A stretch of 64,000 bases of DNA from Bradyrhizobium guangdongense (GTDB lineage Bacteria > Pseudomonadota > Alphaproteobacteria > Rhizobiales > Xanthobacteraceae). The first letter of the stretch is position 1. Each line of letters opens with the position of its first letter. This document shows positions 28,331 through 37,996 of the stretch, one piece after another. The notes beneath the pieces are model-generated. The model ran no database searches. It was not told the DNA's origin and worked only from the letters and a program-made list of their open reading frames with translations. Position numbers and translations under genes: made by a program. The stretch lies in the NCBI RefSeq assembly GCF_004114975.1, contig NZ_CP030051.1, positions 7,392,046 to 7,456,045 of the forward strand. The letters are read 5' to 3'.

Positions 28331-29515
28331 GTGCGTCGTTCACTCATCATAACAACAACCATTCTCGGGTTGGCCGCGGCGAGCGCCGCGCACGCCGACG
28401 ACCTCAAGGTCGCGCTGATCTACGGCAAGACCGGCCCGCTCGAGGCCTATGCCAAGCAGACCGAGACCGGCCTGCAGATGGGCTTCGAGTACGCCACCAA
28501 GGGCACGATGACGATCGACGGTCGCAAGATCGTCATCATCACCAAGGACGACCAGGGCAAGCCGGACCTGTCCAAGGCCGCGCTCGCGGAAGCCTATCAG
28601 GACGACAAGGCCGACATCGCGATCGGCACGACCTCTTCGGCCGCCGCGCTGGCCATTCTCCCCGTCGCCGAGGAGAACAAGAAGATCCTGATCGTCGAGC
28701 CCGCCGTCGCGGATCAGATTACCGGCGAGAAGTGGAATCGCTACATCTTCCGCACGGCGCGCAACTCCTCGCAGGACGCGATCTCCAACGCGGTTGCGAT
28801 CGGCAAGCAGGGCGTCACCGTAGCAACGCTGGCGCAGGACTATGCCTTCGGCCGCGACGGCGTCGCCGCCTTTAAGGAGGCGCTGGCCAAGACCGGCGCG
28901 ACGCTGGCCGCGGAAGAATACGCCCCGACCAGCACCACCGATTTCACCGCGGTCGGCCAGCGCCTGTTCGATGCGCTGAAGGACAAGCCCGGCCGCAAGG
29001 TGATCTGGGTGATCTGGGCCGGCGCCGGCAATCCGCTGGCGAAGCTCCAGGACATGGACCCGAAGCGTTACGGCATCGAGCTCTCCACCGGCGGCAACAT
29101 CCTGCCGGCGCTCGCCGCCTATAAAAGCCTGCCCGGCATGGAAGGCGCGACCTATTACTACTACGACATCCCCAAGAATCCGGTAAACGATTGGCTGGTC
29201 GCCGAGCACCAGAAGCGCTTCAACGCGCCGCCGGATTTCTTCACCGCGGGCGGTTTCGCCGCCGCGATGTCCGTGGTCACCGCCGTCACCAAGGCGAAGT
29301 CGACCGACACCGAGAAGCTGATCACGGCGATGGAGGGCATGGAGTTCGACACGCCGAAAGGCAAGATGGTGTTCCGGAAAGAGGACCATCAGGCGCTGCA
29401 GAGCATGTATCACTTCAAGGTCAAGGTCGATCCGAACGTCGCCTGGGCCATTCTCGAGCCGGTGCGCGAGCTGAAGATCGAGGACATGGACGTTCCGATC
29501 AAGAACAAGCGCTGA
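28331..29515 (+). CDS. livK: Branched-chain amino acid/amide ABC transporter substrate-binding protein
   Basis: This 394-residue periplasmic binding protein captures the ligand for the Liv-type permease that follows. A signal peptide (RRSLIITTTILGLAAASAAHA) ends before DDLKVALIYGKTGPLEAYAKQ. The type I periplasmic-binding fold is seen in IGTTSSAAALAILPVAEEN and ARNSSQDAISNAVAIGKQG. The start is a GTG at 28331 with the strong site AGGAGGG. HAAT-family proteins of this kind bind branched-chain amino acids, amides, urea or aromatic acids, so the ligand is open. A repeat separates it from livG. Confidence 0.93.
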   Translation: MRRSLIITTTILGLAAASAAHADDLKVALIYGKTGPLEAYAKQTETGLQMGFEYATKGTMTIDGRKIVIITKDDQGKPDLSKAALAEAYQDDKADIAIGTTSSAAALAILPVAEENKKILIVEPAVADQITGEKWNRYIFRTARNSSQDAISNAVAIGKQGVTVATLAQDYAFGRDGVAAFKEALAKTGATLAAEEYAPTSTTDFTAVGQRLFDALKDKPGRKVIWVIWAGAGNPLAKLQDMDPKRYGIELSTGGNILPALAAYKSLPGMEGATYYYYDIPKNPVNDWLVAEHQKRFNAPPDFFTAGGFAAAMSVVTAVTKAKSTDTEKLITAMEGMEFDTPKGKMVFRKEDHQALQSMYHFKVKVDPNVAWAILEPVRELKIEDMDVPIKNKR

Positions 29516-29521
29516 GTGGTC

Positions 29522-29641
29522 CACCTCTCCCGCTTGCGGGAGAGGTCGCGCCGTAGGCGCGGGTGAGGGCTTTCTCCTCTTGGGGATTGTCCCATTGCGG
29601 AGATACCCTCTCTCCGGCCCTCCCCCGCCAGCGGGGGAGGG
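29522..29641. repeat. Intergenic palindromic element, family C, copy 2
   Basis: CCACCTCTCCCGCTTGCGGGAGAGGT and GCCCTCCCCCGCCAGCGGGGGAGGG hairpins flank a GCGCCGTAGGCGC dyad. It lies between livK and livG. A hairpin there would protect the livK mRNA and lower the downstream genes, as is common for binding protein genes. Confidence 0.8.
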
Positions 29642-29690
29642 AGCGCAGCGTGCCCGCGGGCGTATCTCGTCTCATCATTGTCCGAGCCTC

Positions 29691-30467
29691 ATGACCTTCT
29701 CCCTCGAAACCCGCGACCTCACCATCCGCTTCGGCGGCCATGTCGCGGTCAACAATGTCAGCTGCACGTTCCGGCCGGGCGAGCTCACCGCCATCGTCGG
29801 GCCGAACGGCGCCGGCAAGACCACCTATTTCAATCTGATCTCGGGCCAGCTGCGGGCCTCCAGCGGCAGCATCCTGTTCGACGGCACCGACATCACCCAG
29901 CAATCCGCGCCGCTGCGGACCCGTGCGGGTCTGGGGCGCGCGTTCCAGCTGACAAATCTCTTTCCGAACCTGACGGTGGAGGAGAACGTCCGCCTCGCAG
30001 TCCAGGCGGCTGATGGCACCCACTATGACATGCTGCGGCCCTGGATGGTCCGCCGCGACCTGATCGCACGCGCCGACGCCATCCTGGACCAGGTTGCGCT
30101 CGGCAGCCGCCGCGGCGTCGCCGCGACCGCGCTGTCGCACGGCGACCAGCGCAAGCTCGAGGTGGCGCTGATGATCGCGCTGGAGCCGAAGGTGTTCATG
30201 TTCGACGAGCCGACCGCCGGCATGAGCATCGACGAGGTACCTGTGGTCCTGAACCTGATCGCGCAGCTCAAGCAGGACAGAAGCAAGATCATCCTGCTGG
30301 TCGAGCACAAGATGGACGTGGTGCGCTCGCTCGCCGACCGCATCATCGTGCTGCATAACGGCCAGCTCGTCGCCGACGGTCCGCCGGCGGAGGTGATCGC
30401 CTCGCCGATCGTGCAGGAGGCCTATCTCGGCGTCGCACCCAAGAATGCCGCAGGGAGTGCAGCATGA
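29691..30467 (+). CDS. livG: Branched-chain amino acid ABC transporter ATP-binding protein LivG
   Basis: This 258-residue ATPase is one of the two that drive the Liv permease. Walker A is VGPNGAGKTTYF, the signature is LSHGDQRKLEVALMIA, and Walker B is VFMFDEPTAGMSIDEV, followed by ILLVEHKMDVVRSLADRI. The LTNLFPNLTVEENVRLAVQ segment is typical of LivG. Its end overlaps livF by 4 bases, so the two are translationally coupled. It acts at the inner membrane's cytoplasmic face. Confidence 0.94.
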   Translation: MTFSLETRDLTIRFGGHVAVNNVSCTFRPGELTAIVGPNGAGKTTYFNLISGQLRASSGSILFDGTDITQQSAPLRTRAGLGRAFQLTNLFPNLTVEENVRLAVQAADGTHYDMLRPWMVRRDLIARADAILDQVALGSRRGVAATALSHGDQRKLEVALMIALEPKVFMFDEPTAGMSIDEVPVVLNLIAQLKQDRSKIILLVEHKMDVVRSLADRIIVLHNGQLVADGPPAEVIASPIVQEAYLGVAPKNAAGSAA

Positions 30468-31186
30468 CTGACCTGCTCGAACTCTCCGGCGTGCACACCC
30501 ATATCGGGCGCTACCACATCCTCCAGGGCATCGACCTCGCCGTGCCACAGGGGCAGGTCACGATGCTGCTCGGGCGCAACGGCGCCGGCAAGACCACGAC
30601 GCTGCGCACCATCATGGGCCTGTGGCAGGCCTCTGCGGGCGAGATCACGCTCGGCGATGCGCGCATCGAGAGCCGCGCCACGCCAGACATCGCGCGGCTC
30701 GGCGTTGGTTATGTGCCCGAGAGCATGGCGGTGTTTTCTGATTTGACGGTGAAGGAAAATCTCGTCCTCGCGGCCCGCGACGCGCCGATGGACGACAAGC
30801 AGCTGGACTGGATCTTTGGCTTCTTCCCGGCGCTGCGCCGGTTCTGGCTGTCGCGCGCCGGAAGCCTCTCGGGCGGGCAAAAACAAATGTTATCGATCGC
30901 GCGCGCCATCATCGAGCCGCGCAAGCTGCTGCTGATCGACGAGCCGACCAAGGGATTGGCGCCCGCGATCGTCGTGGCGCTGATCGAGTGCCTGAAGGAG
31001 ATCAAGCGCAAGGGGGCGACCATTCTCCTCGTCGAACAGAATTTCTTTGCCGCCCGCGAGCTCGGCGACAGCGTGCTGGTGATGGACAACGGCACCATCG
31101 TCCATCGCGGCGCGATGGCTGATCTCGCCGCCGACGTGCCGCTGCAGGAGCGGCTGCTCGGCTTGAGCCTGGAGGCACATCAGTGA
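30464..31186 (+). CDS. livF: Branched-chain amino acid ABC transporter ATP-binding protein LivF
   Basis: This 240-residue partner ATPase has Walker A LLGRNGAGKTTTLRTIMGL, the signature LSGGQKQMLSIARAI, and Walker B LLIDEPTKGLAPAIV, ending in LLVEQNFFAARELGDSVLVMDNG. The GVGYVPESMAVFSDLTVKENL stretch is a LivF hallmark. It overlaps both livG (4 bases) and livH (4 bases). Confidence 0.94.
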   Translation: MTDLLELSGVHTHIGRYHILQGIDLAVPQGQVTMLLGRNGAGKTTTLRTIMGLWQASAGEITLGDARIESRATPDIARLGVGYVPESMAVFSDLTVKENLVLAARDAPMDDKQLDWIFGFFPALRRFWLSRAGSLSGGQKQMLSIARAIIEPRKLLLIDEPTKGLAPAIVVALIECLKEIKRKGATILLVEQNFFAARELGDSVLVMDNGTIVHRGAMADLAADVPLQERLLGLSLEAHQ

Positions 31187-32193
31187 CTGAAATCGCCGGA
31201 TCCGATCCGCTGCCGAAGCCGAAGCGCGACATCGCGCCGGCCCTGCTGCCGATCGCGCTCGCGCTTCTCATGATCCCGCTAATCGGCTCGACCAGCTCCT
31301 GGCTGACGCTGACGGCCGCGAGCCTCGCCATGGGCATGATGATCTTCATCATGGCCTCCGGACTGACGCTCGTCTTCGGCCTGATGGACGTGCTGAATTT
31401 CGGCCACGGCGCCTTCATCGCGGTCGGCGCCTATATCGCAACATTGGTGTTCGCGCCGTTCGCGGCCTCGGTGCAGGCCGATTCGCTTTGGATCAATCTC
31501 GCGGTGCTGGCGCCGGCGGCGCTGCTGTCGATGGCGGTGTCCGGCGCCCTCGGCCTCGTCGTCGAGCGCGTGCTGATCCTCCCCGTCTACGGTCAGCACC
31601 TGAAGCAGATCCTGATGACGACGGGCGGCCTGATCGTCGCTGAACAGACGCTCTACGCATTGTGGGGACCGCAGATCATCCCGATGCCGCTGCCGGCCTC
31701 GCTGAGAGGCTCCTTCATCCTCGGCGACGTCGCCATTGCAAAATACCGTGTGCTGGCGATGGTGATCGGGCTCGCCGTCTTCGTCGCGATCCAGCTCGTG
31801 CTCAACCGCACCAAGCTCGGCCTGTTGATCCGCGCCGGCGTCGAGAATCGTGAGATGGTCGAGGCGCTGGGCTATCGCATCCGCCGGCTGTTCCTCGGCG
31901 TATTCATGACGGGATCGGCGCTCGCCGGCCTCGGCGGGGTGATGTGGGCGCTCTATCGCGAGCAGGTCCACGCCTCCATGAGCGACGAGCTCACGGTGCT
32001 GATTTTCGTCGTCGTCATCATCGGCGGGCTGGGGTCGATCGGCGGCTGTTTCATCGGCGCGATCCTGGTCGCCATGGTCGCCAATTACGGCGGCTTCCTG
32101 GTGCCGAAACTCGCCCTCGTTTCCAACATCCTGCTGATGGTCGCCATTCTGATGTGGCGGCCGCGCGGTCTCTATGCGGTGACCAGCCGATGA
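31183..32193 (+). CDS. livH: Branched-chain amino acid ABC transporter permease LivH
   Basis: This 336-residue inner-membrane permease has eight to nine hydrophobic segments and the LivH pattern SGLTLVFGLMDVLNFGHGAFIAVGAYIA. Near the C-terminus, GGLGSIGGCFIGAILVA is the EAA-like loop that contacts the ATPases. The start is a GTG at 31183 overlapping the livF stop, and it overlaps livM by 4 bases (ATGA). Confidence 0.93.
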   Translation: MTEIAGSDPLPKPKRDIAPALLPIALALLMIPLIGSTSSWLTLTAASLAMGMMIFIMASGLTLVFGLMDVLNFGHGAFIAVGAYIATLVFAPFAASVQADSLWINLAVLAPAALLSMAVSGALGLVVERVLILPVYGQHLKQILMTTGGLIVAEQTLYALWGPQIIPMPLPASLRGSFILGDVAIAKYRVLAMVIGLAVFVAIQLVLNRTKLGLLIRAGVENREMVEALGYRIRRLFLGVFMTGSALAGLGGVMWALYREQVHASMSDELTVLIFVVVIIGGLGSIGGCFIGAILVAMVANYGGFLVPKLALVSNILLMVAILMWRPRGLYAVTSR

Positions 32194-33272
32194 TGATCCT
32201 GTCAGGCGATTCGCCGCGGAGCCGCGTGCTCACGCTGATTCTCGTCGTCATCATCCTGGCGCTTGCGGCGACGCCGTTCCTGTTTCCGGGCGCGAAGGCG
32301 CTGAACGTCGCGGCCAAGATCTGCGTGTTCGCCGCGCTGGTCGCCTCCTACGATCTGCTGCTCGGCTACACCGGCTCGGTGTCGTTCGCGCACACGATGT
32401 TCTACGGCATCGGCAGCTACGCGATCGCGATCGCCTTGTACGGCATGGGCCCGAACTGGGGGGCGGTGGCAACGGGCATCGTGGTTGGGCTGCCGCTGGC
32501 CGCGCTGCTTGCGCTCGCCATAGGCCTGTTCTCGCTCCGGGTCGCGGCGATCTTCTTTGCCATGATCACGCTCGCGGTCGCCTCCGCCTTCCAGGTGCTG
32601 GCCTCGCAGCTCTCCTGGCTGACCGGCGGCGAGGACGGGCGCAGCTTCCAGCTCCCCGAGCTGCTGCGCCCCGGCACGGTGCTTATCTCCAAGAACCTGT
32701 TCGGCTTCGAGATCAATGGCCGCATCCTGACCTTCTACCTGGTGTTCGCGATCTCGGCCCTGATGATCCTTGCCCTGCTGCGTGTGGTGAACTCGCCGTT
32801 CGGCCGCGTGCTGCAAGCGATCCGCGAAAACCGCTTTCGCGCCGAGGCGCTCGGCTTTCGTACCGTCTTTCACCTGACTTACGCCAACTGCCTGGCCGCG
32901 CTGGTCGCCGCCGGTGCCGGCATCCTGAACGCGTTATGGCTTCGCTATGCCGGCCCGGACACTTCGCTCAGCTTCTCGATCATGCTCGACATCCTGCTGA
33001 TGGTCGTGATCGGCGGGATGGGGACGATCTACGGGGCGATCATCGGCGCCGCGATCTTCATCCTGGCCCAGAACTATCTGCAATCGTTGATGGGCGTTGC
33101 CTCCAAGGCGGCATCGGAAGCCGGTCTGCCGCTGCTGCCGGGACTGCTTCATCCGGACCGCTGGCTGCTGTGGCTCGGGCTGCTGTTCATCGCCAGCGTC
33201 TACTTCTTCCCGAGCGGGGTGGTCGGGCGGCTGCGCCATGGCGGCGGCAAGGGCGTGGGCACATCGCATTAA
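32190..33272 (+). CDS. livM: Branched-chain amino acid ABC transporter permease LivM
   Basis: This 360-residue second permease subunit has about ten hydrophobic segments. The LivM pattern is DLLLGYTGSVSFAHTMFYGIGSYA, and the ATPase-contact loop is VIGGMGTIYGAIIGAAIFI. I chose the ATG at 32190 because it overlaps the livH stop, as in other liv operons; a second ATG follows at 32193. It closes the livKGFHM gene set. Ligand specificity is set by livK. Confidence 0.93.
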   Translation: MMILSGDSPRSRVLTLILVVIILALAATPFLFPGAKALNVAAKICVFAALVASYDLLLGYTGSVSFAHTMFYGIGSYAIAIALYGMGPNWGAVATGIVVGLPLAALLALAIGLFSLRVAAIFFAMITLAVASAFQVLASQLSWLTGGEDGRSFQLPELLRPGTVLISKNLFGFEINGRILTFYLVFAISALMILALLRVVNSPFGRVLQAIRENRFRAEALGFRTVFHLTYANCLAALVAAGAGILNALWLRYAGPDTSLSFSIMLDILLMVVIGGMGTIYGAIIGAAIFILAQNYLQSLMGVASKAASEAGLPLLPGLLHPDRWLLWLGLLFIASVYFFPSGVVGRLRHGGGKGVGTSH

Positions 33273-33447
33273 CCATCGGTTCACGATGCAGCGCAGCGAT
33301 CGTTGCGGACCGCTTGCAACCGGCGAGCGATTCACGCTGCGCTTGTCTCGGAGCGGAATCCGCAACCGTATTAATGCTTGGGTAACTGGCTTTCCTAAGG
33401 TTTGCGCCATTTGTGAGGTGTACTCCTGTCCTTCGAGGGAGGGGGGA

Positions 33448-36400
33448 ATGCGTCAGATCTTGTCCAGGATCGCAGCCGGAATGTCCCTGGCCACCAGAGG
33501 CGGCTGGGAGGCCGCGACGCGGCGCGGCCCGGTGTTGTGGCTGACAATGTGCGGCGTGCTGCTGGTCGCCGGCATATTCGCCGTGACCGCCATGGCGATC
33601 GGGGATTTTCGCGAGCGCACGCTGACCAACCGCGAGCGCGAACTTGAAAACACGGTGCAGCTGATCGCACGGCATTTCGATCAGCAGTTCGAGGACTCCG
33701 ACGTCGTCGCCGCGGATGTGATCGGCCAGATGAAGCTGCCGGAGATCACTTCGCCCCAGATGTTCCGCGAGCGCATGTCGGGAGACGATGCGAACCAGAT
33801 GCTGCGCAGCAAGATCAGCGCCGTGCCCTATCTCGGCGACATCGCGATCTACGACGTCGACGGCGAGTTGATCAACTGGTCGCGCGCCCAGCCGCTGCCC
33901 AAGATCAACATCTCCGAGCGTGCCTACTTCCGGACGTTCAAGACCAATCCGACGGCAGAGCCCGTACTGCTGGAATCGGTACGGAGCTTCATCATCGGCA
34001 AGTGGACCACGATCGTCGCGCGCAGGCTGAGCCTGCCTGACGGCACCTTCGTCGGGGCGATGGTCCGGCGGATCGACCCTGACAGCTACCAGCAATATTT
34101 CGCGTCCGTGGCTCTTGCGGAGGGGACCGCGATTTCGCTGTTCGACCGCGAAGGCAAGATGCTCGCCCGCTATCCGAACAACGAGGAACTGCTCGGCAAG
34201 AGCTTCAAGGATGGGCCCCTGCTACAGAAGGTGCTGGCCAAGGGCGGCCGGCAAACGCTTCGCATCAAGAGTCTGGTCGACGGCGGGGAACGCCTCGGCT
34301 CGGCCGCATCGCTCACGCATTTCCCCCTGATCATCGCCGCCACAAACACCACAGCGGCCGCGCTTGCAGACTGGCGGCAGCAGACCGGGTTCATGATCAT
34401 GACCGCGGCGCTTTCGGCCACCGTGATCGCGCTGATCCTGTTCCTGATCATTCGTCAGATCAACCGGCAGAACCGCGACGCCCAGCAGCGGCTGGAAGCC
34501 GAACGGCTGCGGCTCGACACCGCCATGAACAACATGTCGCAAGGCCTGATCCTGTACGATGCGAACGGCACCATCGTCACCTGTAACCGCCGCTACGCCG
34601 ACATGTTCGGCCTCTCCCATGACGTGATCAAGCCGGGCTGCCACATCCTCGAGGCGATGTACCATCGCAAGGAGTGCGGCGCCTTCGACGGCGACGTCGA
34701 GGAGTTCTGTGCCGACGTGATGCGGGTCGTGGCCGAAGGCACGGTTTCCACCAAGATCCATCTGCTGCCCAACGGCCGCGCGTTTCAGGTCATCAACACC
34801 CCGCTGGTGCAGGGAGGCTGGGTCGCCACGATCGAGGAAATCACCGAACGGCGTAACCTTGAGCAGGAACGTGATCGCAACTACACGTTCCTGCGCGAGA
34901 TCATCGACCATATCCCGTCGCAGATCACGGTGAAGGACGCTCGAACGCGGCAATATCTGCTGATCAACCGCACCGCGGAGGAGCAATTCGGTCGATCGAG
35001 CGAAACCGTCATCGGCAAGACTCCCTTCGACATATACCCCGAGGAGTCCGCCAGGGACGTCACCGAGGACGACAGCAAGGCGCTGCAAGCCGTCGACGGG
35101 CTGTTCAAGGATGAACATGCCTGGCCGAGTCTGACCATGGGACAGCGGTACATTACCTCAACCCGGATCGGTATCCGCGACGGGTCCGGCGAGCCGCGCT
35201 ACCTCATCAACGTGGTCGAGGACGTCACCGAGCGACGGCGCGCCCACGAAAAGATCGCGCATATGGCGCATTACGACCCGTTGACCGACCTGCCCAACCG
35301 CACGCTGTTCCGCGAGCAGATCGAGCGCGAGCTCGAGAAGGTCGCCGGCGGCAGCCAATTCGCGCTGCTCTATATCGACGTCGACGAATTTAAGGGCATC
35401 AATGATTCACTCGGCCACCATGTCGGCGACGAGCTGCTGAAGGCGATCGCGGGCCGTATTCGCGCCTGTCTGAAGCCGGGCGATCTGATCGCGCGGCTCG
35501 GCGGCGACGAATTCGCCGTGATCCAGAGCGGAATCGACTCGTCCGCCGACGTGCTGGCCTTCGTGACGCGGATTCACGAAGCGATCCGCCGCCCCTATCA
35601 TTGCCTCGGACACCAGCTCTCGACGGACGCCAGCATCGGCATCGCGCTCGCACCGCAGGACGGCACCGATCTCGACCAGCTCGTCAAGAATGCCGACCTC
35701 GCGATGTACGGCGCCAAGGCGGAAGGGCGGCGCACCCATCGCTTCTTCGTGCCGGAAATGGATGCGAGCGCCAAGGCCCGCCTCACGCTGGAGCAGGATC
35801 TGCGCCAGGCGCTGGTCAATGGCGGCTTCGAGATCCATTATCAGCCGCTGGTCAATCTGCGCACGGGCATGGTCTCCGGCTGCGAGGCGCTGCTGCGCTG
35901 GCGCCATCCGCAACGCGGCATGGTATCGCCGGCCGAATTCATTCCGATCGCCGAAGACACCGGCCTGATCAACGATCTCGGTGACTGGGTGTTGCGCACG
36001 GCCTGCAACGAGGCCGCGACCTGGCCCCTTCATGTCCGCCTCGCCGTCAACGTATCGCCGGTCCAGCTCAAATGCGACACGCTGGCGCTTCGGATCGCCG
36101 GCGCCCTCGCCGCCTCCGGGCTCGATCCTCGCCGGCTCGAGCTCGAGATCACCGAAGCGGTGTTGATCCGCGACGACGAGGCGGCGCTCTCGATCCTGCA
36201 CCAGCTCCGCTCGATCGGCGTGCGCATCGCGCTCGACGATTTCGGCACCGGTTATTCCTCGCTGAGCTATCTGAAACGCTTCCCGTTCGACAAGATCAAG
36301 ATCGACCGCTGCTTCGTCGCCGACATCGACGCCGATTCCAGCGGATCGCCCGTGATCGTCCAGGCCGTGGTGAACATCGCCTCCGCCAGCAACATGACAA

Positions 36401-36561
36401 CGGTCGCCGAAGGCGTCGAGACCGAGGCCCAGCGCGAGATGCTGCGCACGCTCGGCTGCACGGAGATGCAGGGCTATCTGTTCAGCAAGCCGAAACCGGC
36501 GGCGGAAGTGCGCGGGCTGTTCGGCCCTGATGATGTCCTGCCTGTGGCGGCGGTGGCCTGA
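33448..36561 (+). CDS. Membrane dCache-PAS-PAS-GGDEF-EAL c-di-GMP protein
   Basis: This 1037-residue inner-membrane protein has a first membrane helix at about 27-50, a periplasmic dCache ligand domain (about 55-310, with ERAYFRTFKTNP), a second helix at about 315-337, a PAS-7-type domain with TAMNNMSQGLILYDANG, and a PAS-4-type domain with IIDHIPSQITVKD. A GGDEF domain (RLGGDEFAVI at about 684) and an EAL domain (CEALLRWRHP at about 812, with LDDFGTGYSSL and AEGVET) follow. Both catalytic motifs are intact, so it may make or degrade c-di-GMP according to the ligand. The ATG at 33448 has a long purine-rich site. It is followed after one base by another cyclase gene. Confidence 0.95.
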   Translation: MRQILSRIAAGMSLATRGGWEAATRRGPVLWLTMCGVLLVAGIFAVTAMAIGDFRERTLTNRERELENTVQLIARHFDQQFEDSDVVAADVIGQMKLPEITSPQMFRERMSGDDANQMLRSKISAVPYLGDIAIYDVDGELINWSRAQPLPKINISERAYFRTFKTNPTAEPVLLESVRSFIIGKWTTIVARRLSLPDGTFVGAMVRRIDPDSYQQYFASVALAEGTAISLFDREGKMLARYPNNEELLGKSFKDGPLLQKVLAKGGRQTLRIKSLVDGGERLGSAASLTHFPLIIAATNTTAAALADWRQQTGFMIMTAALSATVIALILFLIIRQINRQNRDAQQRLEAERLRLDTAMNNMSQGLILYDANGTIVTCNRRYADMFGLSHDVIKPGCHILEAMYHRKECGAFDGDVEEFCADVMRVVAEGTVSTKIHLLPNGRAFQVINTPLVQGGWVATIEEITERRNLEQERDRNYTFLREIIDHIPSQITVKDARTRQYLLINRTAEEQFGRSSETVIGKTPFDIYPEESARDVTEDDSKALQAVDGLFKDEHAWPSLTMGQRYITSTRIGIRDGSGEPRYLINVVEDVTERRRAHEKIAHMAHYDPLTDLPNRTLFREQIERELEKVAGGSQFALLYIDVDEFKGINDSLGHHVGDELLKAIAGRIRACLKPGDLIARLGGDEFAVIQSGIDSSADVLAFVTRIHEAIRRPYHCLGHQLSTDASIGIALAPQDGTDLDQLVKNADLAMYGAKAEGRRTHRFFVPEMDASAKARLTLEQDLRQALVNGGFEIHYQPLVNLRTGMVSGCEALLRWRHPQRGMVSPAEFIPIAEDTGLINDLGDWVLRTACNEAATWPLHVRLAVNVSPVQLKCDTLALRIAGALAASGLDPRRLELEITEAVLIRDDEAALSILHQLRSIGVRIALDDFGTGYSSLSYLKRFPFDKIKIDRCFVADIDADSSGSPVIVQAVVNIASASNMTTVAEGVETEAQREMLRTLGCTEMQGYLFSKPKPAAEVRGLFGPDDVLPVAAVA

Positions 36562-36562
36562 G

Positions 36563-37630
36563 ATGGCAAAGCTCACCAAGGCTCCCGCCGATCCCGTCGA
36601 CGTGGCGGATTCCTACGCGGTGCGGTTGATGCAGCATCTGGTGGTGCCGACCTTCGTGATCGATCCGAAGCGGCGCGTCGTGATCTGGAACAGGGCCTGC
36701 GAGCGGCTGACCGGCGTTGCAGCCTCCGAGGTGATCGGCACCAGCAAGCACTGGCAGGCCTTCTACGAGACCAAGCGCCCCTGTCTCGCCGATCTGGTCG
36801 CGCTCGACCGGCCCGAGCAGCTGCCGGAATTCTATCCGGAATACGCCGCGCGCGGCCATAACGGCCTCGGCTTTTCTGCGGAGAACTGGTGCCGGATGCC
36901 GAAGCTCGGCAACCAGCTTTATCTTGCGATCGACGCGGGCCCCATCCATGACGAGGCCGGCAATCTGATCGCCGTGGTGGAGACGCTGCGCGACCTCACC
37001 GACCAGAAGCGCGCCGAGACGGCGCTGAAGGAGCTCGCCACCAAGGACGGGCTGACCGGGCTCTCGAACCGCCGCTCGTTCGACCAGATGCTGATGAGCG
37101 AATGGGCGCGCGCGCAGCGGACGCGGAAGCCGCTGGCGCTGCTGTTCGTCGACGTCGACCATTTCAAGCTGTTCAACGACCATCACGGCCACCAGACCGG
37201 CGACGAGTGCCTGCGCGCGGTCGCCGGTGTCGTCAGCCGGCATGCGGTGCGCCCGCTCGACCTTGCCAGCCGCTATGGCGGCGAGGAGTTCGCGCTGATC
37301 CTGCCCGAGTTGAACTGCGACGATGCCTGCGCCATCGCCGAGCAGATCCGCCGTGCCGTCCTGGCCTTGGGGATCGTCCACGGCGCCCATGGGGCCGGCA
37401 ACCACGTCACTCTCAGTGTGGGCGTCGCCAGTCACGTCCCCGGCGAGACCGACAGCGCCCCCGACCGGCTATTGAGCGCCGCCGACCAGGCGCTCTATGC
37501 CGCCAAGCGGCTCGGCCGCAACCGCATCGTCTGCTCCGATCGGGTCTTGGCCGAATTCGCAGGCCTCGGCCGGGACGATGTGCCTGACAGCGGCCAGGTT
37601 CCTGGCTCCTCCCCGCGCAAATCGGCCTGA
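36563..37630 (+). CDS. PAS-GGDEF diguanylate cyclase
   Basis: This 355-residue cytoplasmic protein has a PAS domain (residues 20-155: VVPTFVIDPKRRVVIWNRACERLTGV) and a GGDEF domain. The active site RYGGEEFALILP is intact at about 238, and an RxxD inhibition site (RPLD) lies five residues before it, so the product c-di-GMP should feed back. It starts one base after the stop of the GGDEF-EAL gene and must be co-transcribed with it. It lacks an EAL domain, so it is predicted to be a dedicated synthase. Confidence 0.94.
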   Translation: MAKLTKAPADPVDVADSYAVRLMQHLVVPTFVIDPKRRVVIWNRACERLTGVAASEVIGTSKHWQAFYETKRPCLADLVALDRPEQLPEFYPEYAARGHNGLGFSAENWCRMPKLGNQLYLAIDAGPIHDEAGNLIAVVETLRDLTDQKRAETALKELATKDGLTGLSNRRSFDQMLMSEWARAQRTRKPLALLFVDVDHFKLFNDHHGHQTGDECLRAVAGVVSRHAVRPLDLASRYGGEEFALILPELNCDDACAIAEQIRRAVLALGIVHGAHGAGNHVTLSVGVASHVPGETDSAPDRLLSAADQALYAAKRLGRNRIVCSDRVLAEFAGLGRDDVPDSGQVPGSSPRKSA

Positions 37631-37658
37631 TGCACGGCTCATCCCGCGGCAAGACCGG

Positions 37659-37686
37659 TTGCCCACCCCTCGCCATTAGGCTAAAT
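37659..37686 (+). promoter_or_regulatory. Candidate sigma70 promoter of tRNA-Arg
   Basis: TTGCCC (37659-37664), a 16-base spacer and CTAAAT (37681-37686) lie 11 bases before the tRNA 5' end. The fit to the consensus is moderate. Confidence 0.45.
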
Positions 37687-37697
37687 GAGGCCTCGTT

Positions 37698-37774
37698 GCG
37701 CCCGTAGCTCAGCTGGATAGAGCGTTGCCCTCCGAAGGCAAAGGTCACACGTTCGAATCGTGTCGGGCGCGCCA
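37698..37774 (+). tRNA. tRNA-Arg (anticodon CCG)
   Basis: The cloverleaf is complete over 77 bases: acceptor GCGCCCG/CGGGCGC, D-arm GCTCAGCTGGATAGAGC, anticodon stem TTGCC/GGCAA with loop CTCCGAA giving anticodon CCG (37732-37734), T-arm with GTTCGAATC, and an encoded CCA end. It reads the CGG codon. The region downstream turns to less biased, accessory-looking genes. Confidence 0.96.
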
Positions 37775-37996
37775 CCTTACGATCTTGCACGACACCGTGC
37801 GATTTGGCCGCCGCAAGCCGCCCGAATAGCTCATCCCGACTGTGACGAAGACGCGGTTCGAGAAACGAGCATGAGCCGGATATCTATCTCATAAATGCAA
37901 TCGTCAACACTTGCATCCGCATGCAATCCAAAGGCGTCTGTTAACGGATTTTCGCGTATTGGCTTACCGAAACTCCATACTGAGGCCGTGATTGCG

